From the NCBI RefSeq assembly GCF_000383915.1, contig NZ_KB912942.1:2020561-2084560 (forward strand): 64,000 nucleotides of DNA, in the 5' to 3' direction. Position 1 is the stretch's first letter. The number at the start of each line of letters is the position of its first letter. The DNA is from Amycolatopsis benzoatilytica AK 16/65. Lineage in GTDB: Bacteria; Actinomycetota; Actinomycetes; Mycobacteriales; Pseudonocardiaceae. Positions 32,603 through 40,546 of this stretch are shown here, piece after piece. The position numbers and the translations under genes were made by a program. The notes under the pieces were generated by a model. It saw nothing but the letters and a program-made list of their open reading frames with translations. It did no database searches and was not told the DNA's origin.

Positions 32603-34147
32603 GTGGCCCCACCTCCCCGCCTGTCCCGCCGCACGGCGCTCCGGCTGGCCGGGCTGACGCTCCCCGCGCTCGCGTTCCCCGCCGCGCTCACCGCGTGCGG
32701 CACCGCGACGGGCAGCCCCGGCCGCGTGCTGCGCGTCGCACAGACGGCAGACCCGAAGACGCTGGACCCGCAGAAACAGGGCGACCTGACCTCGATGAAC
32801 GTCCTGGTCAACATGTTCGACACGCTCACCACCCGCGGGCCGGACAACCAGCTCGCGCCCGGCCTCGCACTGTCGTGGGCCGCGCTCGACCGGCTGACCT
32901 GGCGGTTCCGGCTGCGTCCCGGCGTGCGCTTCCACAACGGCGAGCCCTGCGACGCGAATGCGGTCGCGTTCAGCGTGCAGCGGCTGCTCGACCCGGCGAC
33001 GAAATCGCCGATCGTCGAGCTGCGCTACGTCAAGAAGGCGGCGGTCGTCGACGACCTGACCGTCGACCTGCACCTCAGCCAGCCCGACCCGATCCTGCCG
33101 GCGAAGGTCTCGCTGTTCGGCGGAGTCGTCGTACCGCCGGACTATCTCCGGCAAGTCGGCAACGCGGGCTTCGCGAAGCACCCGGTCGGCACCGGGCCGT
33201 TCACGTTCGTCGAGTTCCAGCGCGACCACCAGATGCGGATGCGCGCGAATCCGGCGTACTGGGGCGGGAAACCGGCGTTCGACGAGCTGGTGTTCCTGCC
33301 GATGCCGGACCCGTCGTCGGCGCTGGCCTCGCTGCAGAGCGATCAGGTCGACATCGTCGCGAACCTGACCCCGGACGCAGCGCTGCAGATCCAGGGCTAC
33401 CGCGGCGTCGAGATCCGGCACTACCCGGGCATCCGCACGTCGTATCTGTCGCTCGACACCACTGCCGGGCCGCTGCGCGACGTACGGGTGCGCCAGGCGC
33501 TCAACCACGCCGTCGACGTGCCGCTGCTGATCAAAGCGGTGCTCGACGGCAAGGCACGTGAGGTGCCGACGATGTTCCCGCGCGAATCCTTCGGCTTCGA
33601 CCCGTCCATCCAGCCGTACCCCCGCGACGTCGGCCTCGCGAAACGGCTCCTCGCCGAGGCCGGCTTCCCGAACGGCTTCGACACGACGCTCACCGCGCAG
33701 ACCGCCGACGCCAACACCGCCGAGGCGATCTCCGGCCTGCTCGCTCGCGCCGGGGTGCGCGCCCGGGTGGAACTCGTCGACGCCGGCACCTACAGCAGCC
33801 GGCTGACCTCGAACAACCGCGGCGCACTCGGACCGGTCTACCTCGCCGCGAGCACCGGCTGGACGCTCGACGCGGAAAGCCTCGTGCAGTCCAACGTCCG
33901 CCACGACCGCAGGCAGAGCCGGTGGCACAACCCCGAAGCCGACCGGCTCGTGGACGCCGAGGAGCAGTCGCTCGCGCCCGCCGAGCGGCAACGGGCTTTC
34001 ACCGACCTGCAACATCTTCTGAGCGAGGAGGCGCCGTTCGTGTTCCTCTACCAGATCGACACCATCTACGCGGTCAACACGCGACCGCGGTGGCAGCCGG
34101 GCGTCGTCGGCCTGCTCGCCATGTCCCGGGCGCAGGTGGACTCGTGA
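32603..34147 (+). CDS. ABC transporter substrate-binding lipoprotein (peptide/nickel SBP_bac_5 family)
   Basis: 514 residues. The twin-arginine-like signal 'RLSRRTALRLAGLTLPALAF' ends in a lipobox LTACG. The mature protein shows the SBP_bac_5 pattern: 'AQTADPKTLDPQKQGDLTSM', 'FDTLTTRGPDNQLAPGLA', 'VRFHNGEPCDANAVAFSVQR', 'GTGPFTFVEFQRD' and 'VRQALNHAVDVPLL'. The GTG at 32603 follows an AAAGGA site. Family members bind di/oligopeptides, opines, nickel chelates or oligosaccharides. It is the first gene of a five-gene operon (SBP, two permeases, two ATPases), each overlapping the next by 4 nt. Confidence 0.92.
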   Translation: MAPPPRLSRRTALRLAGLTLPALAFPAALTACGTATGSPGRVLRVAQTADPKTLDPQKQGDLTSMNVLVNMFDTLTTRGPDNQLAPGLALSWAALDRLTWRFRLRPGVRFHNGEPCDANAVAFSVQRLLDPATKSPIVELRYVKKAAVVDDLTVDLHLSQPDPILPAKVSLFGGVVVPPDYLRQVGNAGFAKHPVGTGPFTFVEFQRDHQMRMRANPAYWGGKPAFDELVFLPMPDPSSALASLQSDQVDIVANLTPDAALQIQGYRGVEIRHYPGIRTSYLSLDTTAGPLRDVRVRQALNHAVDVPLLIKAVLDGKAREVPTMFPRESFGFDPSIQPYPRDVGLAKRLLAEAGFPNGFDTTLTAQTADANTAEAISGLLARAGVRARVELVDAGTYSSRLTSNNRGALGPVYLAASTGWTLDAESLVQSNVRHDRRQSRWHNPEADRLVDAEEQSLAPAERQRAFTDLQHLLSEEAPFVFLYQIDTIYAVNTRPRWQPGVVGLLAMSRAQVDS

Positions 34148-35115
34148 CCGCCCCGGCCGTCTCCGTCACCCGTCCGGCGGCGACGGGGATCGGTGTGCTG
34201 CGCGCCGTCGGGACCAAGGTGGCGACCGCCGTCATCGTGTTGTTTTTCGTTGCCACCGCGGCGTTTTTCCTCGTCCGGCTCTCCGGCGACCCGGTGAAGC
34301 TGATCCTGCCGCCGGACGCGACCGCGCACCAGGAAGCGACCCTGCGGGCGAGCCTCGGCCTGGACCGGCCGCTGCTCACGCAGTATCTCGACTACCTCGG
34401 CGGGCTGCCGCGCCTGCACCTGGGCACGTCGCTGGTCTACGACCAGCCGGTCGCGGAGGTGCTGTTCTCCCGGGTGCCGGCGACGCTCGAACTCGCCGGG
34501 GCCGCGTTGCTGATCGCGCTGCTGATCGCGGTTCCGGCGGGCACCTACGCGGCGACCAGGCGCGGCCGCGCGGGCGATTCCGGCGTGATGACCGGTGTCC
34601 TCATCGGACAGTCGACGCCCCCGTTCTGGGTGGGCATCCTGCTGATCCTGGTGTTCGCGGTGCAGTGGCAAGTGCTGCCCGCGTCCGGATACGGCGGGCT
34701 GGAACATCTGATCCTGCCCGCGATCACGCTCGCGGTGTACTCGGTCGCGGTGATCGCCCGGCTGCTGCGGTCGTCGCTGATCGACGTGCTCGGTTCGGAC
34801 TTCATCCGCACCGCCCGGGCGAACGGCCTAGGCACCGGCGGCGTCGTCCTCTCGCACGGCCTGCGCAACGCCGCGTTGCCGGTGGTCACCGTGGTCGGGC
34901 TGGAGGTCGGCACCCTGCTCGGCGGCGCGATCCTCACCGAGCAGGTGTTCTCCTGGCCCGGCCTCGGCCGGCTGACCGTCGAAGCCATCCAGAACCGCGA
35001 CTTCCCGCTGGTGCAAGCCGCCGTCCTGTTGTTCGCGGCCACGTTCGTCGTCGTGAACTTGCTCGTCGACCTGTCCTACACACTGCTCGACCCGAGGGTG
35101 CGGGTGACCTCATGA
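34144..35115 (+). CDS. Peptide-type ABC transporter permease (DppB-like)
   Basis: 323 residues with six membrane segments. An N-terminal 'VATAVIVLFFVATAAFFLVR' helix is followed by the BPD_transp_1 core: 'LSGDPVKLILPPDA', 'LGLDRPLLTQYLDYLGGL', 'FWVGILLILVFAVQWQVLPA', 'FIRTARANGLGTGGVVLSHG' (EAA loop) and 'LLGGAILTEQVFSWPGLGRL'. These are standard for DppB/OppB/NikB proteins. The GTG overlaps the upstream stop (GTGA) and the next permease start overlaps its own. Confidence 0.92.
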   Translation: MTAPAVSVTRPAATGIGVLRAVGTKVATAVIVLFFVATAAFFLVRLSGDPVKLILPPDATAHQEATLRASLGLDRPLLTQYLDYLGGLPRLHLGTSLVYDQPVAEVLFSRVPATLELAGAALLIALLIAVPAGTYAATRRGRAGDSGVMTGVLIGQSTPPFWVGILLILVFAVQWQVLPASGYGGLEHLILPAITLAVYSVAVIARLLRSSLIDVLGSDFIRTARANGLGTGGVVLSHGLRNAALPVVTVVGLEVGTLLGGAILTEQVFSWPGLGRLTVEAIQNRDFPLVQAAVLLFAATFVVVNLLVDLSYTLLDPRVRVTS

Positions 35116-35996
35116 CCGCCGTGACCGTAGCTGTCCCGACCGCCCGGCCCGGCGTTCTGCGCGCGGTGCTGCGCAACAAACTGGGCGTGGCCGCGATCAG
35201 CGTGCTCGTGGTGATGGTGCTCATCGCCGTTTTCGCGCCGCTGATCGCACCGTACGACCCGAGTGCGCAGAACCTCCTCGTGCGGCTCAATCCGCCCGCC
35301 TGGGCGAACGGCGGCACGTCGGCACACCTGCTCGGCACCGACCAGCTCGGCAGGGACATCCTGTCCCGGCTTTTCTACGGCGCACGCGTTTCGCTGCTCG
35401 TGGGCGCGGGTGCGGCGCTGCTGGCCGGGATTGTCGGCGCGGCGATCGGGCTGATCGCCGGGTATCTCGGCGGCTGGTTCGACCGGGTTCTGATGCGGAT
35501 CGCCGACATCCAGCTCGCGTTCCCGTCGATCCTGCTCGCGCTCGCCATCGTCGGCTTCCTCGGCTCCGGGTTGTGGTACGTCGTGCTGGTGCTCGGCTTC
35601 ACCGGCTGGGTGTCCTACGCCCGGGTCATCCGGTCCGAGGTGCTTTCCCTTCGCACCAGGGAGTTCGTCACCGAGGCGCGGGCGATCGGGGTGCGCGGCG
35701 GCACCATCATGCGCCGGCATCTGCTGCCGAACGTGGCGGCCCCGCTGGCCACCATCGGCACCCTGCACGTCGCCGCGGCGATCGTGGCCGAGGCGTCGCT
35801 GAGCTACCTCGGCCTCGGCGTGCCGAAACAAACCGTGACTTGGGGCGGAATGCTCAGCGACGGCCAGCTGTACCTGGGCACCTCGTGGTGGGTCGCGGTG
35901 TTTCCCGGGCTGGCGCTGATGCTCACCGCGCTTTCTGTCAACCTGACCGGCGACGTCCTGCGCGACGTCGCGGACCCGAAGGCGTACCGCTCATGA
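35112..35996 (+). CDS. Peptide-type ABC transporter permease (DppC-like)
   Basis: 294 residues with six membrane segments. The N-terminal OppC_N helix is 'LGVAAISVLVVMVLIAVFAP'. Next comes 'APYDPSAQNLLVRLNPP', then 'LLGTDQLGRDILSRLFYGAR', a signature of DppC/OppC. The EAA loop is 'FVTEARAIGVRGGTIMRRHL' and the end 'SYLGLGVPKQTVTWGGML' is typical. It is coupled by ATGA overlaps on both sides. Confidence 0.92.
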   Translation: MTAVTVAVPTARPGVLRAVLRNKLGVAAISVLVVMVLIAVFAPLIAPYDPSAQNLLVRLNPPAWANGGTSAHLLGTDQLGRDILSRLFYGARVSLLVGAGAALLAGIVGAAIGLIAGYLGGWFDRVLMRIADIQLAFPSILLALAIVGFLGSGLWYVVLVLGFTGWVSYARVIRSEVLSLRTREFVTEARAIGVRGGTIMRRHLLPNVAAPLATIGTLHVAAAIVAEASLSYLGLGVPKQTVTWGGMLSDGQLYLGTSWWVAVFPGLALMLTALSVNLTGDVLRDVADPKAYRS

Positions 35997-36790
35997 GCGC
36001 TCTGCTGGAGATCGACGACCTGCGGATCGAATTCCGCCTCGCGACCGGGACCGTAGTGGCCGCCGACGGCGTGAGTCTAGCTGTAGAGGCCGGGGAAACC
36101 CTTGCCGTGGTGGGGGAATCGGGCACCGGTAAGACCGCGACGGCGCTGTCGGTGCTGCGGCTGAACCCGGAACCGCCGTGCGTGTACGCCCGGGGAGAGG
36201 TGCGCCTCGACGGACGCGACGTGCTTCGCTTGCCGGAGAAGGAACTCCGGCGGATCCGCGGCAACGACGTCGCAATGGTCTTCCAGGACCCGATGACCAG
36301 CCTGAACCCGGTCAAGCGCGTCGGTGCGCAAGTGGCCGAGGTGCTGCGCCGCCATCAGGGCGCGACGCGGGCGCGGGCCCGCGCGGCAGCGGTGGAAGCG
36401 TTGCGGGAGGCAGGGATTCCCGACCCGGAGAGACGCGCGGGCCAGTATCCGCACCAGCTGTCCGGCGGGCTCCGGCAGCGCGTGATGATCGCGATGGCCC
36501 TCGTCGGACGGCCGCGGGTGCTGATCGCGGACGAGCCGACCACCGCGCTCGACGTGACGGTCCAGGCGCGGATCCTCGACCTGCTGGTGGACCTGCAGCG
36601 CAAGCACGGCATGGCGATTGTGCTGATCACGCACGATCTGGGCGTCGTCGCCGAGGTCGCCGACCGGGTCGTGGTCCTGCGGTCGGGGCAGGTGGTGGAG
36701 ACCGGCGAAGTGGTGCCGGTGTTCGAGCAGCCGCAGGAGGAGTACACGCGCGAGTTGCTGCGCGCCACGCCGAAGCTGGAGCGGGTATGA
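35993..36790 (+). CDS. Peptide-type ABC transporter ATPase (DppD-like)
   Basis: 265 residues. Walker A is 'GESGTGKT', Q-loop '[12 protein letters not shown]', signature 'LSGGLRQR', Walker B '[12 protein letters not shown]' and switch His in 'ITHDLGVV'. It lacks the oligopeptide C-terminal cysteine extension of many DppD proteins and ends soon after '[17 protein letters not shown]'. A 35-nt stretch over Walker A is identical to the next gene. It forms the ATPase heterodimer with the downstream protein. Confidence 0.92.
   Translation: MSALLEIDDLRIEFRLATGTVVAADGVSLAVEAGETLAVVGESGTGKTATALSVLRLNPEPPCVYARGEVRLDGRDVLRLPEKELRRIRGNDVAMVFQDPMTSLNPVKRVGAQVAEVLRRHQGATRARARAAAVEALREAGIPDPERRAGQYPHQLSGGLRQRVMIAMALVGRPRVLIADEPTTALDVTVQARILDLLVDLQRKHGMAIVLITHDLGVVAEVADRVVVLRSGQVVETGEVVPVFEQPQEEYTRELLRATPKLERV
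36089..36123 (+). repeat. 35-bp perfect direct repeat shared by the two ATPase genes (copy 1; copy 2 at 36871-36905)
   Basis: The 35 nt that encode [11 protein letters not shown] and the next Gly's first bases are identical in both adjacent ATPase genes, including uncommon synonymous choices such as CTT for Leu and GAA for Glu. Flanking codons diverge strongly. This suggests local gene conversion or a partial tandem-duplication scar rather than selection on the protein alone. Confidence 0.85.
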
Positions 36791-37584
36791 CGAACCTGGT
36801 GGAGATGCGCGGGCTGCGCAAGCACTACGGCGGGCTGGCCGCGGTGGACGGCGTCGACCTCGACGTGCGAGCCGGGGAAACCCTTGCCGTGGTGGGGGAA
36901 TCGGGGTCCGGGAAGACCACGCTGACTCGGCTGCTGCTGCGGCTGGAGGAACCGAGCGCCGGCTCGGTGCGCTTCGACGGCGCGGACCTGTTCGCGATGC
37001 CTGCCGCGCAGCTGCGGAAGGTGCGGCGGGAGATGCAGGTGGTGCTGCAGGATCCGTACTCCAGCATGAATCCGCGCTGGCGGATCACCGACGTGGTGGC
37101 CGAACCGCTGGTGACGCACGAACCCGGGATGCGCGGCCGCCGCGGCCGGGCGAAGCTGCGGGAACGCGTCGGCGAACTGCTCGCCGCGGTCGGCCTTTCC
37201 CCGCAGATGCAGGACCGCTACCCGCACGAGTTCTCCGGCGGACAGCGGCAGCGCATCTCGGTGGCGCGGGCGCTGGCGGTGCGGCCGCGGCTGGTGGTGC
37301 TGGACGAGCCGACGAGCGCGCTGGACGTCTCGGTGCAGGCGCAGGTGCTGGATCTGCTCGCGGCTTTGCAGGCCCGGCTTGGGCTGACCTACGTGTTCGT
37401 GTCGCACAACCTCGCCGTGGTGCAGCAGATCGCGGACCGGGTGGCGGTGATGCGCGCCGGGAAGGTGGTGGAGCTGGCCCCGGCGGACCGGCTGTTCCGC
37501 GCGCCGGAGCACGAGTACACGCGGATCCTGCTGGACGCGGTGCCGAACCCGGACCCGAGAGCGCGCCAGCGGGTGGTTTCGTGA
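36787..37584 (+). CDS. Peptide-type ABC transporter ATPase (DppF-like)
   Basis: 265 residues, the same length as its neighbour. Walker A is 'GESGSGKT', Q-loop '[14 protein letters not shown]', signature 'FSGGQRQR', Walker B '[12 protein letters not shown]', switch His in '[10 protein letters not shown]'. The '[10 protein letters not shown]' segment is typical of the F-type subunit. The ATG overlaps the upstream stop by 4 nt. Only 2 nt separate its stop from the convergent ROK gene, leaving no obvious terminator between them. Confidence 0.92.
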   Translation: MTNLVEMRGLRKHYGGLAAVDGVDLDVRAGETLAVVGESGSGKTTLTRLLLRLEEPSAGSVRFDGADLFAMPAAQLRKVRREMQVVLQDPYSSMNPRWRITDVVAEPLVTHEPGMRGRRGRAKLRERVGELLAAVGLSPQMQDRYPHEFSGGQRQRISVARALAVRPRLVVLDEPTSALDVSVQAQVLDLLAALQARLGLTYVFVSHNLAVVQQIADRVAVMRAGKVVELAPADRLFRAPEHEYTRILLDAVPNPDPRARQRVVS

Positions 37585-37586
37585 GC

Positions 37587-38516
37587 TCAGAGCTTCGAAA
37601 GGACCAGACCGGCGCCGCCGAGGAGGGCGACGTCGTCGGCGGGGCTCTCGTTCACGACCACGCGCGGCGGTTCCGCCCCGGTGGCCCACGACGAGTCCTC
37701 GCGCAGCCGCTGTTCGATGCGGGCGCGGAAGGGTTCGCCGCCCTCGGCCGCTTCTCCGTGCAGAACGAACAAGCCCGGGGCGAAGAGCTGCTGGATGTTG
37801 ACCAATCCGAGCGCGATGTTGCCCGCGTACTCGTCCAGCAGCGGGTCGCCGGCGAGCTCGCGGATTGTCTTCGCGGCGAGGCCGCGCCGTTCGGCTTCGT
37901 CGCGCAGCCACGGTGTGGTCGCGACAGTTTTCCAGCAGCCGCGGGCACCGCAGGTGCATTCGCGGCCGCTCGCGGCGACCGTCATGTGCGCGCCGCTGCG
38001 GCCGCCGGGAGGGGCGAGGACTTCGCCCTCGTACAGCAGGCCGACGCCGAGCACCTCGCCGGTCGAGACCGAGGCGAACGTGCTGCGCCCCCGGCCCGGC
38101 CCGAACCAGCGGTCGCCGAGGACCTGCAGCCGGGCGCGGTGCTCGACATGGACCGGAACACCGGCCAGGCCGCCGAGCACCTCGGCGATCGGATAGCCGT
38201 GCAGCGCCGGCACCTCGTGCACCTCGATGATGGTGCCCGTCGCGGCGTCGACCAGCCCGGCGGAGGCGACGCCGATCGCGGCCGGCGCGGTCGGGAACCG
38301 GGTGACCTCGGCCAGCGCGGCCGCGATGCCGGTCTGGGCGGCCGTGCGCGGGTAGGTCGCTTCGGCGCGCCACCGCACCGTGCCGGCCAAATCCAGCAGC
38401 GCGGCGCGGACACGGCCGGGGAGCAGCTCTACCGCGCCGAGCACCGGCCCGGTCCCGGAGGGTGCCGCGACCGGAGCGGGAACCAGCCGCAGGGCCGGGC
38501 GTTCGCCGGAATTCAT
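37587..38516 (-). CDS. Degenerate ROK-family protein, probably not a sugar kinase
   Basis: 309 residues with the ROK fold outline but altered active-site motifs. The N-terminal ATP motif (normally DxGGT) reads '[18 protein letters not shown]'. The catalytic block (normally VENDANAAALGE) reads '[14 protein letters not shown]', lacking the catalytic Asp. The zinc motif is kept as '[12 protein letters not shown]', with Lys in place of the final Glu. No N-terminal helix-turn-helix is present. It could be a sugar-sensing pseudokinase. It is divergent from the creatininase gene (41 nt) and convergent with the transporter operon. Family call is firm; loss of kinase activity is inference from the missing residues. 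Confidence 0.8.
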   Translation of the reverse strand: MNSGERPALRLVPAPVAAPSGTGPVLGAVELLPGRVRAALLDLAGTVRWRAEATYPRTAAQTGIAAALAEVTRFPTAPAAIGVASAGLVDAATGTIIEVHEVPALHGYPIAEVLGGLAGVPVHVEHRARLQVLGDRWFGPGRGRSTFASVSTGEVLGVGLLYEGEVLAPPGGRSGAHMTVAASGRECTCGARGCWKTVATTPWLRDEAERRGLAAKTIRELAGDPLLDEYAGNIALGLVNIQQLFAPGLFVLHGEAAEGGEPFRARIEQRLREDSSWATGAEPPRVVVNESPADDVALLGGAGLVLSKL

Positions 38517-38557
38517 GCGGTCACGATGCCACGCGCCGCGCCGAGACGGGAGGCCAC

Positions 38558-39310
38558 ATGTCCGAACTGATGCGAATGACCTGGCGGGAGACGCGTGCCG
38601 CCGGCCGGTCGGCGATCGCGGTGCTGCCGATCGGCTCGCAGGAACAGCATGCCGGGCACCTGCCGATGGGCACCGACACGATGCTCGCCGAAGCGGTCAC
38701 CGATGCCGCGCTGGCTCAGCTCGGCGGCGATCCGGCGGTGGTGCGGCTGCCCGCGCTGCCGTTCGGGCACAGCCCGCACCACCTGTTCGCGGCGGCGGTG
38801 TCGCTGCGCGCATCGACGCTGCAGGCGGTGCTCGACGACGTGCTCGACTCACTGGCCACCAGCGGATACCGGCGCGTGCTGATCGTGAACGGGCACGGCG
38901 GCAACGACGAGATCATGCGGCTGGCGGTGAAGCAGTATGTGCTGCGCGCCGACGTCGCGCTGGCCGCATGCTCGTACTTCTCCGTCGGCGACGGTCAGGT
39001 GCCCGGGCACGCAGGGATGTTCGAGACGTCACTCATGCTCGCGGCGCACCCAGACCTGGTGCGCACCCCGGAACCGCGCCCGGCCGTCGATCCGCCGCCG
39101 CTGTTCTACGACTCGCCGTATCCCGGGCTGACCGTGGAACGGCACGGCGAATGGGCCCGCGCGGGCGGGGCCACCGACGACGCCACCGCGGCCACCGCCG
39201 CGCACGGCGGAGAACTGCTCGCCGGGCGCAGCGCCGCGCTCGCCGAGGCGATCCGGGCGTTCGACCGGAGCACCCGGGACAGCCACGCATCCACTGAAGG
39301 GGCGCGATGA
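38558..39310 (+). CDS. Creatininase-family amidohydrolase
   Basis: 250-residue metal-dependent amidohydrolase. The metal and catalytic residues sit in 'AVLPIGSQEQHAGHLPMGTD' (Glu, His and Asp ligands), 'PFGHSPHHLFAAAVSLRAST', 'VLIVNGHGGNDEIM' and 'GHAGMFETSLMLA', all standard for the family. Family members hydrolyse creatinine, act in formamide steps of riboflavin/F420 synthesis (ArfB) or open lactams. Context with a peptide-type transporter, serine hydrolase and enolase-superfamily enzyme suggests catabolism of a cyclic or N-acylated amide (inference). The ATG at 38558 has a GGGAGG site. Its stop overlaps the enolase-family gene. Confidence 0.88.
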   Translation: MSELMRMTWRETRAAGRSAIAVLPIGSQEQHAGHLPMGTDTMLAEAVTDAALAQLGGDPAVVRLPALPFGHSPHHLFAAAVSLRASTLQAVLDDVLDSLATSGYRRVLIVNGHGGNDEIMRLAVKQYVLRADVALAACSYFSVGDGQVPGHAGMFETSLMLAAHPDLVRTPEPRPAVDPPPLFYDSPYPGLTVERHGEWARAGGATDDATAATAAHGGELLAGRSAALAEAIRAFDRSTRDSHASTEGAR

Positions 39311-40434
39311 AGATCACCGACGTCGACGTGCGGGTCGTGAACCTGCCGCTGACCAACCCGTTCACCAGCTCGTTCGAGACCAAGACCGGCGAGACCCGCA
39401 CCGTGGTGCGGCTGCGCACGGACACCGGGGCCGAGGGCTGGGGCGAGACGATGTGGGGCCGCCCGGTCGCCGAGCTGACGCGGAAACTGGGCGCGGAAAT
39501 GATCGGGACCAGCCCGTTCGCGCTCGAAGCGTTCCACCGCCGCCACCACATGGTGCCGTTCTTCCACGGCTATCTCGGCTACGCCGCGCTCGCCGCCCTG
39601 GACGTGGCGTGCTGGGACCTCGTCGGACATGTCACCGGGCAGTCGGTCACCGATCTGCTGGGCGGGCCGGTGCGCACCGAGGTGCCGATCACCGCGCTGA
39701 TCACGCGTGCCGACGCGCCCGGTGCGGAAGGCTCGGAACTGGCGCGGAGGCTGGCCGAGCACACGGCGAAAGTGGTCGCGGAAGGCGGCTTCACGGCGGT
39801 GAAGCTCAAGGGCACCCGGGACGTCCGCGGGGATGTCGAGATCCTCCGTGCGCTGCGGAGCGCGCTGCCGGACGTGGAGCTACGGGTCGACCCCAACGCC
39901 GCGTGGTCGGTACCCGACTCGATCCGCGCCGGGCTCGCGCTGGAGGAGCTGGACCTGGAGTACCTGGAGGACCCGTGCGTCGGCATCGAGGGGATGAGCC
40001 AGGTGCGCGCGAGGGTCCGGATTCCGTTGTGCACCAACATGTGCGTGGTCCGGTTCGAGGAGTTCGCCCCGGCCGTGCGGCTCGGCGCGGTCGACGTGAT
40101 CCACGGCGACGTCTACAAGTGGGGCGGCATCTCGGCCACCAAGGCGCTCGCGGCGCACTGCGAAACGTTCGGCCTCGGCATGAACCTGCACAGCGGCGGC
40201 GAGCTCGGCATCGCCACCGCCGCGCACCTGGCGGTGGTGGCGAGCACGCCGGTGCTCTCGCGTGCGATCGACAGCATGTACTACCTGCACGCGGACGACA
40301 TCGTGGCGCCGTTGCAGTTGTCGGACGGCCGGTTGCGGGTGCCGTCCGGGCCAGGGCTGGGGGTCGAGGTGGACGAGGAGAAACTGGCCTTCTACGCGGC
40401 GAAGAACGAGAAGGAGGGCGACCTGACCGGCTGA
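39307..40434 (+). CDS. Enolase-superfamily enzyme, glucarate-dehydratase-like (MR/MLE family)
   Basis: 375 residues. An N-terminal capping domain ('VRVVNLPLTNPFTSSFETKT') is followed by the (beta/alpha)7 barrel. The general-base lysines are in 'FTAVKLKGTRD' (KxK). Metal ligands are in 'LRVDPNAAW' (Asp), 'YLEDPCVG' (Glu) and the third-strand position near 'VDVIHGDVYKWGG'. The catalytic His is in 'GMNLHSGGELGI'. This set is typical of the mandelate-racemase branch nearest glucarate dehydratase: abstraction of a proton alpha to a carboxylate, then dehydration or epimerisation. The substrate is unknown. The ATG overlaps the creatininase stop, and two strong hairpins follow the gene. Confidence 0.87.
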   Translation: MKITDVDVRVVNLPLTNPFTSSFETKTGETRTVVRLRTDTGAEGWGETMWGRPVAELTRKLGAEMIGTSPFALEAFHRRHHMVPFFHGYLGYAALAALDVACWDLVGHVTGQSVTDLLGGPVRTEVPITALITRADAPGAEGSELARRLAEHTAKVVAEGGFTAVKLKGTRDVRGDVEILRALRSALPDVELRVDPNAAWSVPDSIRAGLALEELDLEYLEDPCVGIEGMSQVRARVRIPLCTNMCVVRFEEFAPAVRLGAVDVIHGDVYKWGGISATKALAAHCETFGLGMNLHSGGELGIATAAHLAVVASTPVLSRAIDSMYYLHADDIVAPLQLSDGRLRVPSGPGLGVEVDEEKLAFYAAKNEKEGDLTG

Positions 40435-40452
40435 GCGCCGGCCGGTCTCGGG

Positions 40453-40473
40453 CGGCCGCCGGAAGGGCGGCCG
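40453..40473 (+). terminator. Hairpin terminator after the enolase-family gene
   Basis: CGGCCGCC (40453-40460) and GGCGGCCG (40466-40473) form a perfect 8-bp stem with loop GGAAG, 19 nt after the stop at 40434. There is no T-run. Confidence 0.55.
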
Positions 40474-40499
40474 GCCATCGCCGGATTCCGGGACGTGGG

Positions 40500-40536
40500 C
40501 TGGTGGCACCCGGCGTGGCGCACCGGGTGCCACCAG
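40500..40536. terminator. Bidirectional 14-bp hairpin between convergent enolase and indigoidine-synthetase genes
   Basis: CTGGTGGCACCCGG (40500-40513) and CCGGGTGCCACCAG (40523-40536) are perfect inverted repeats around a 9-nt loop. The hairpin lies 11 nt downstream of the NRPS stop (minus strand) and 66 nt downstream of the enolase-family stop, so it can serve both. Confidence 0.8.
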
Positions 40537-40546
40537 CGGTCCGGGC

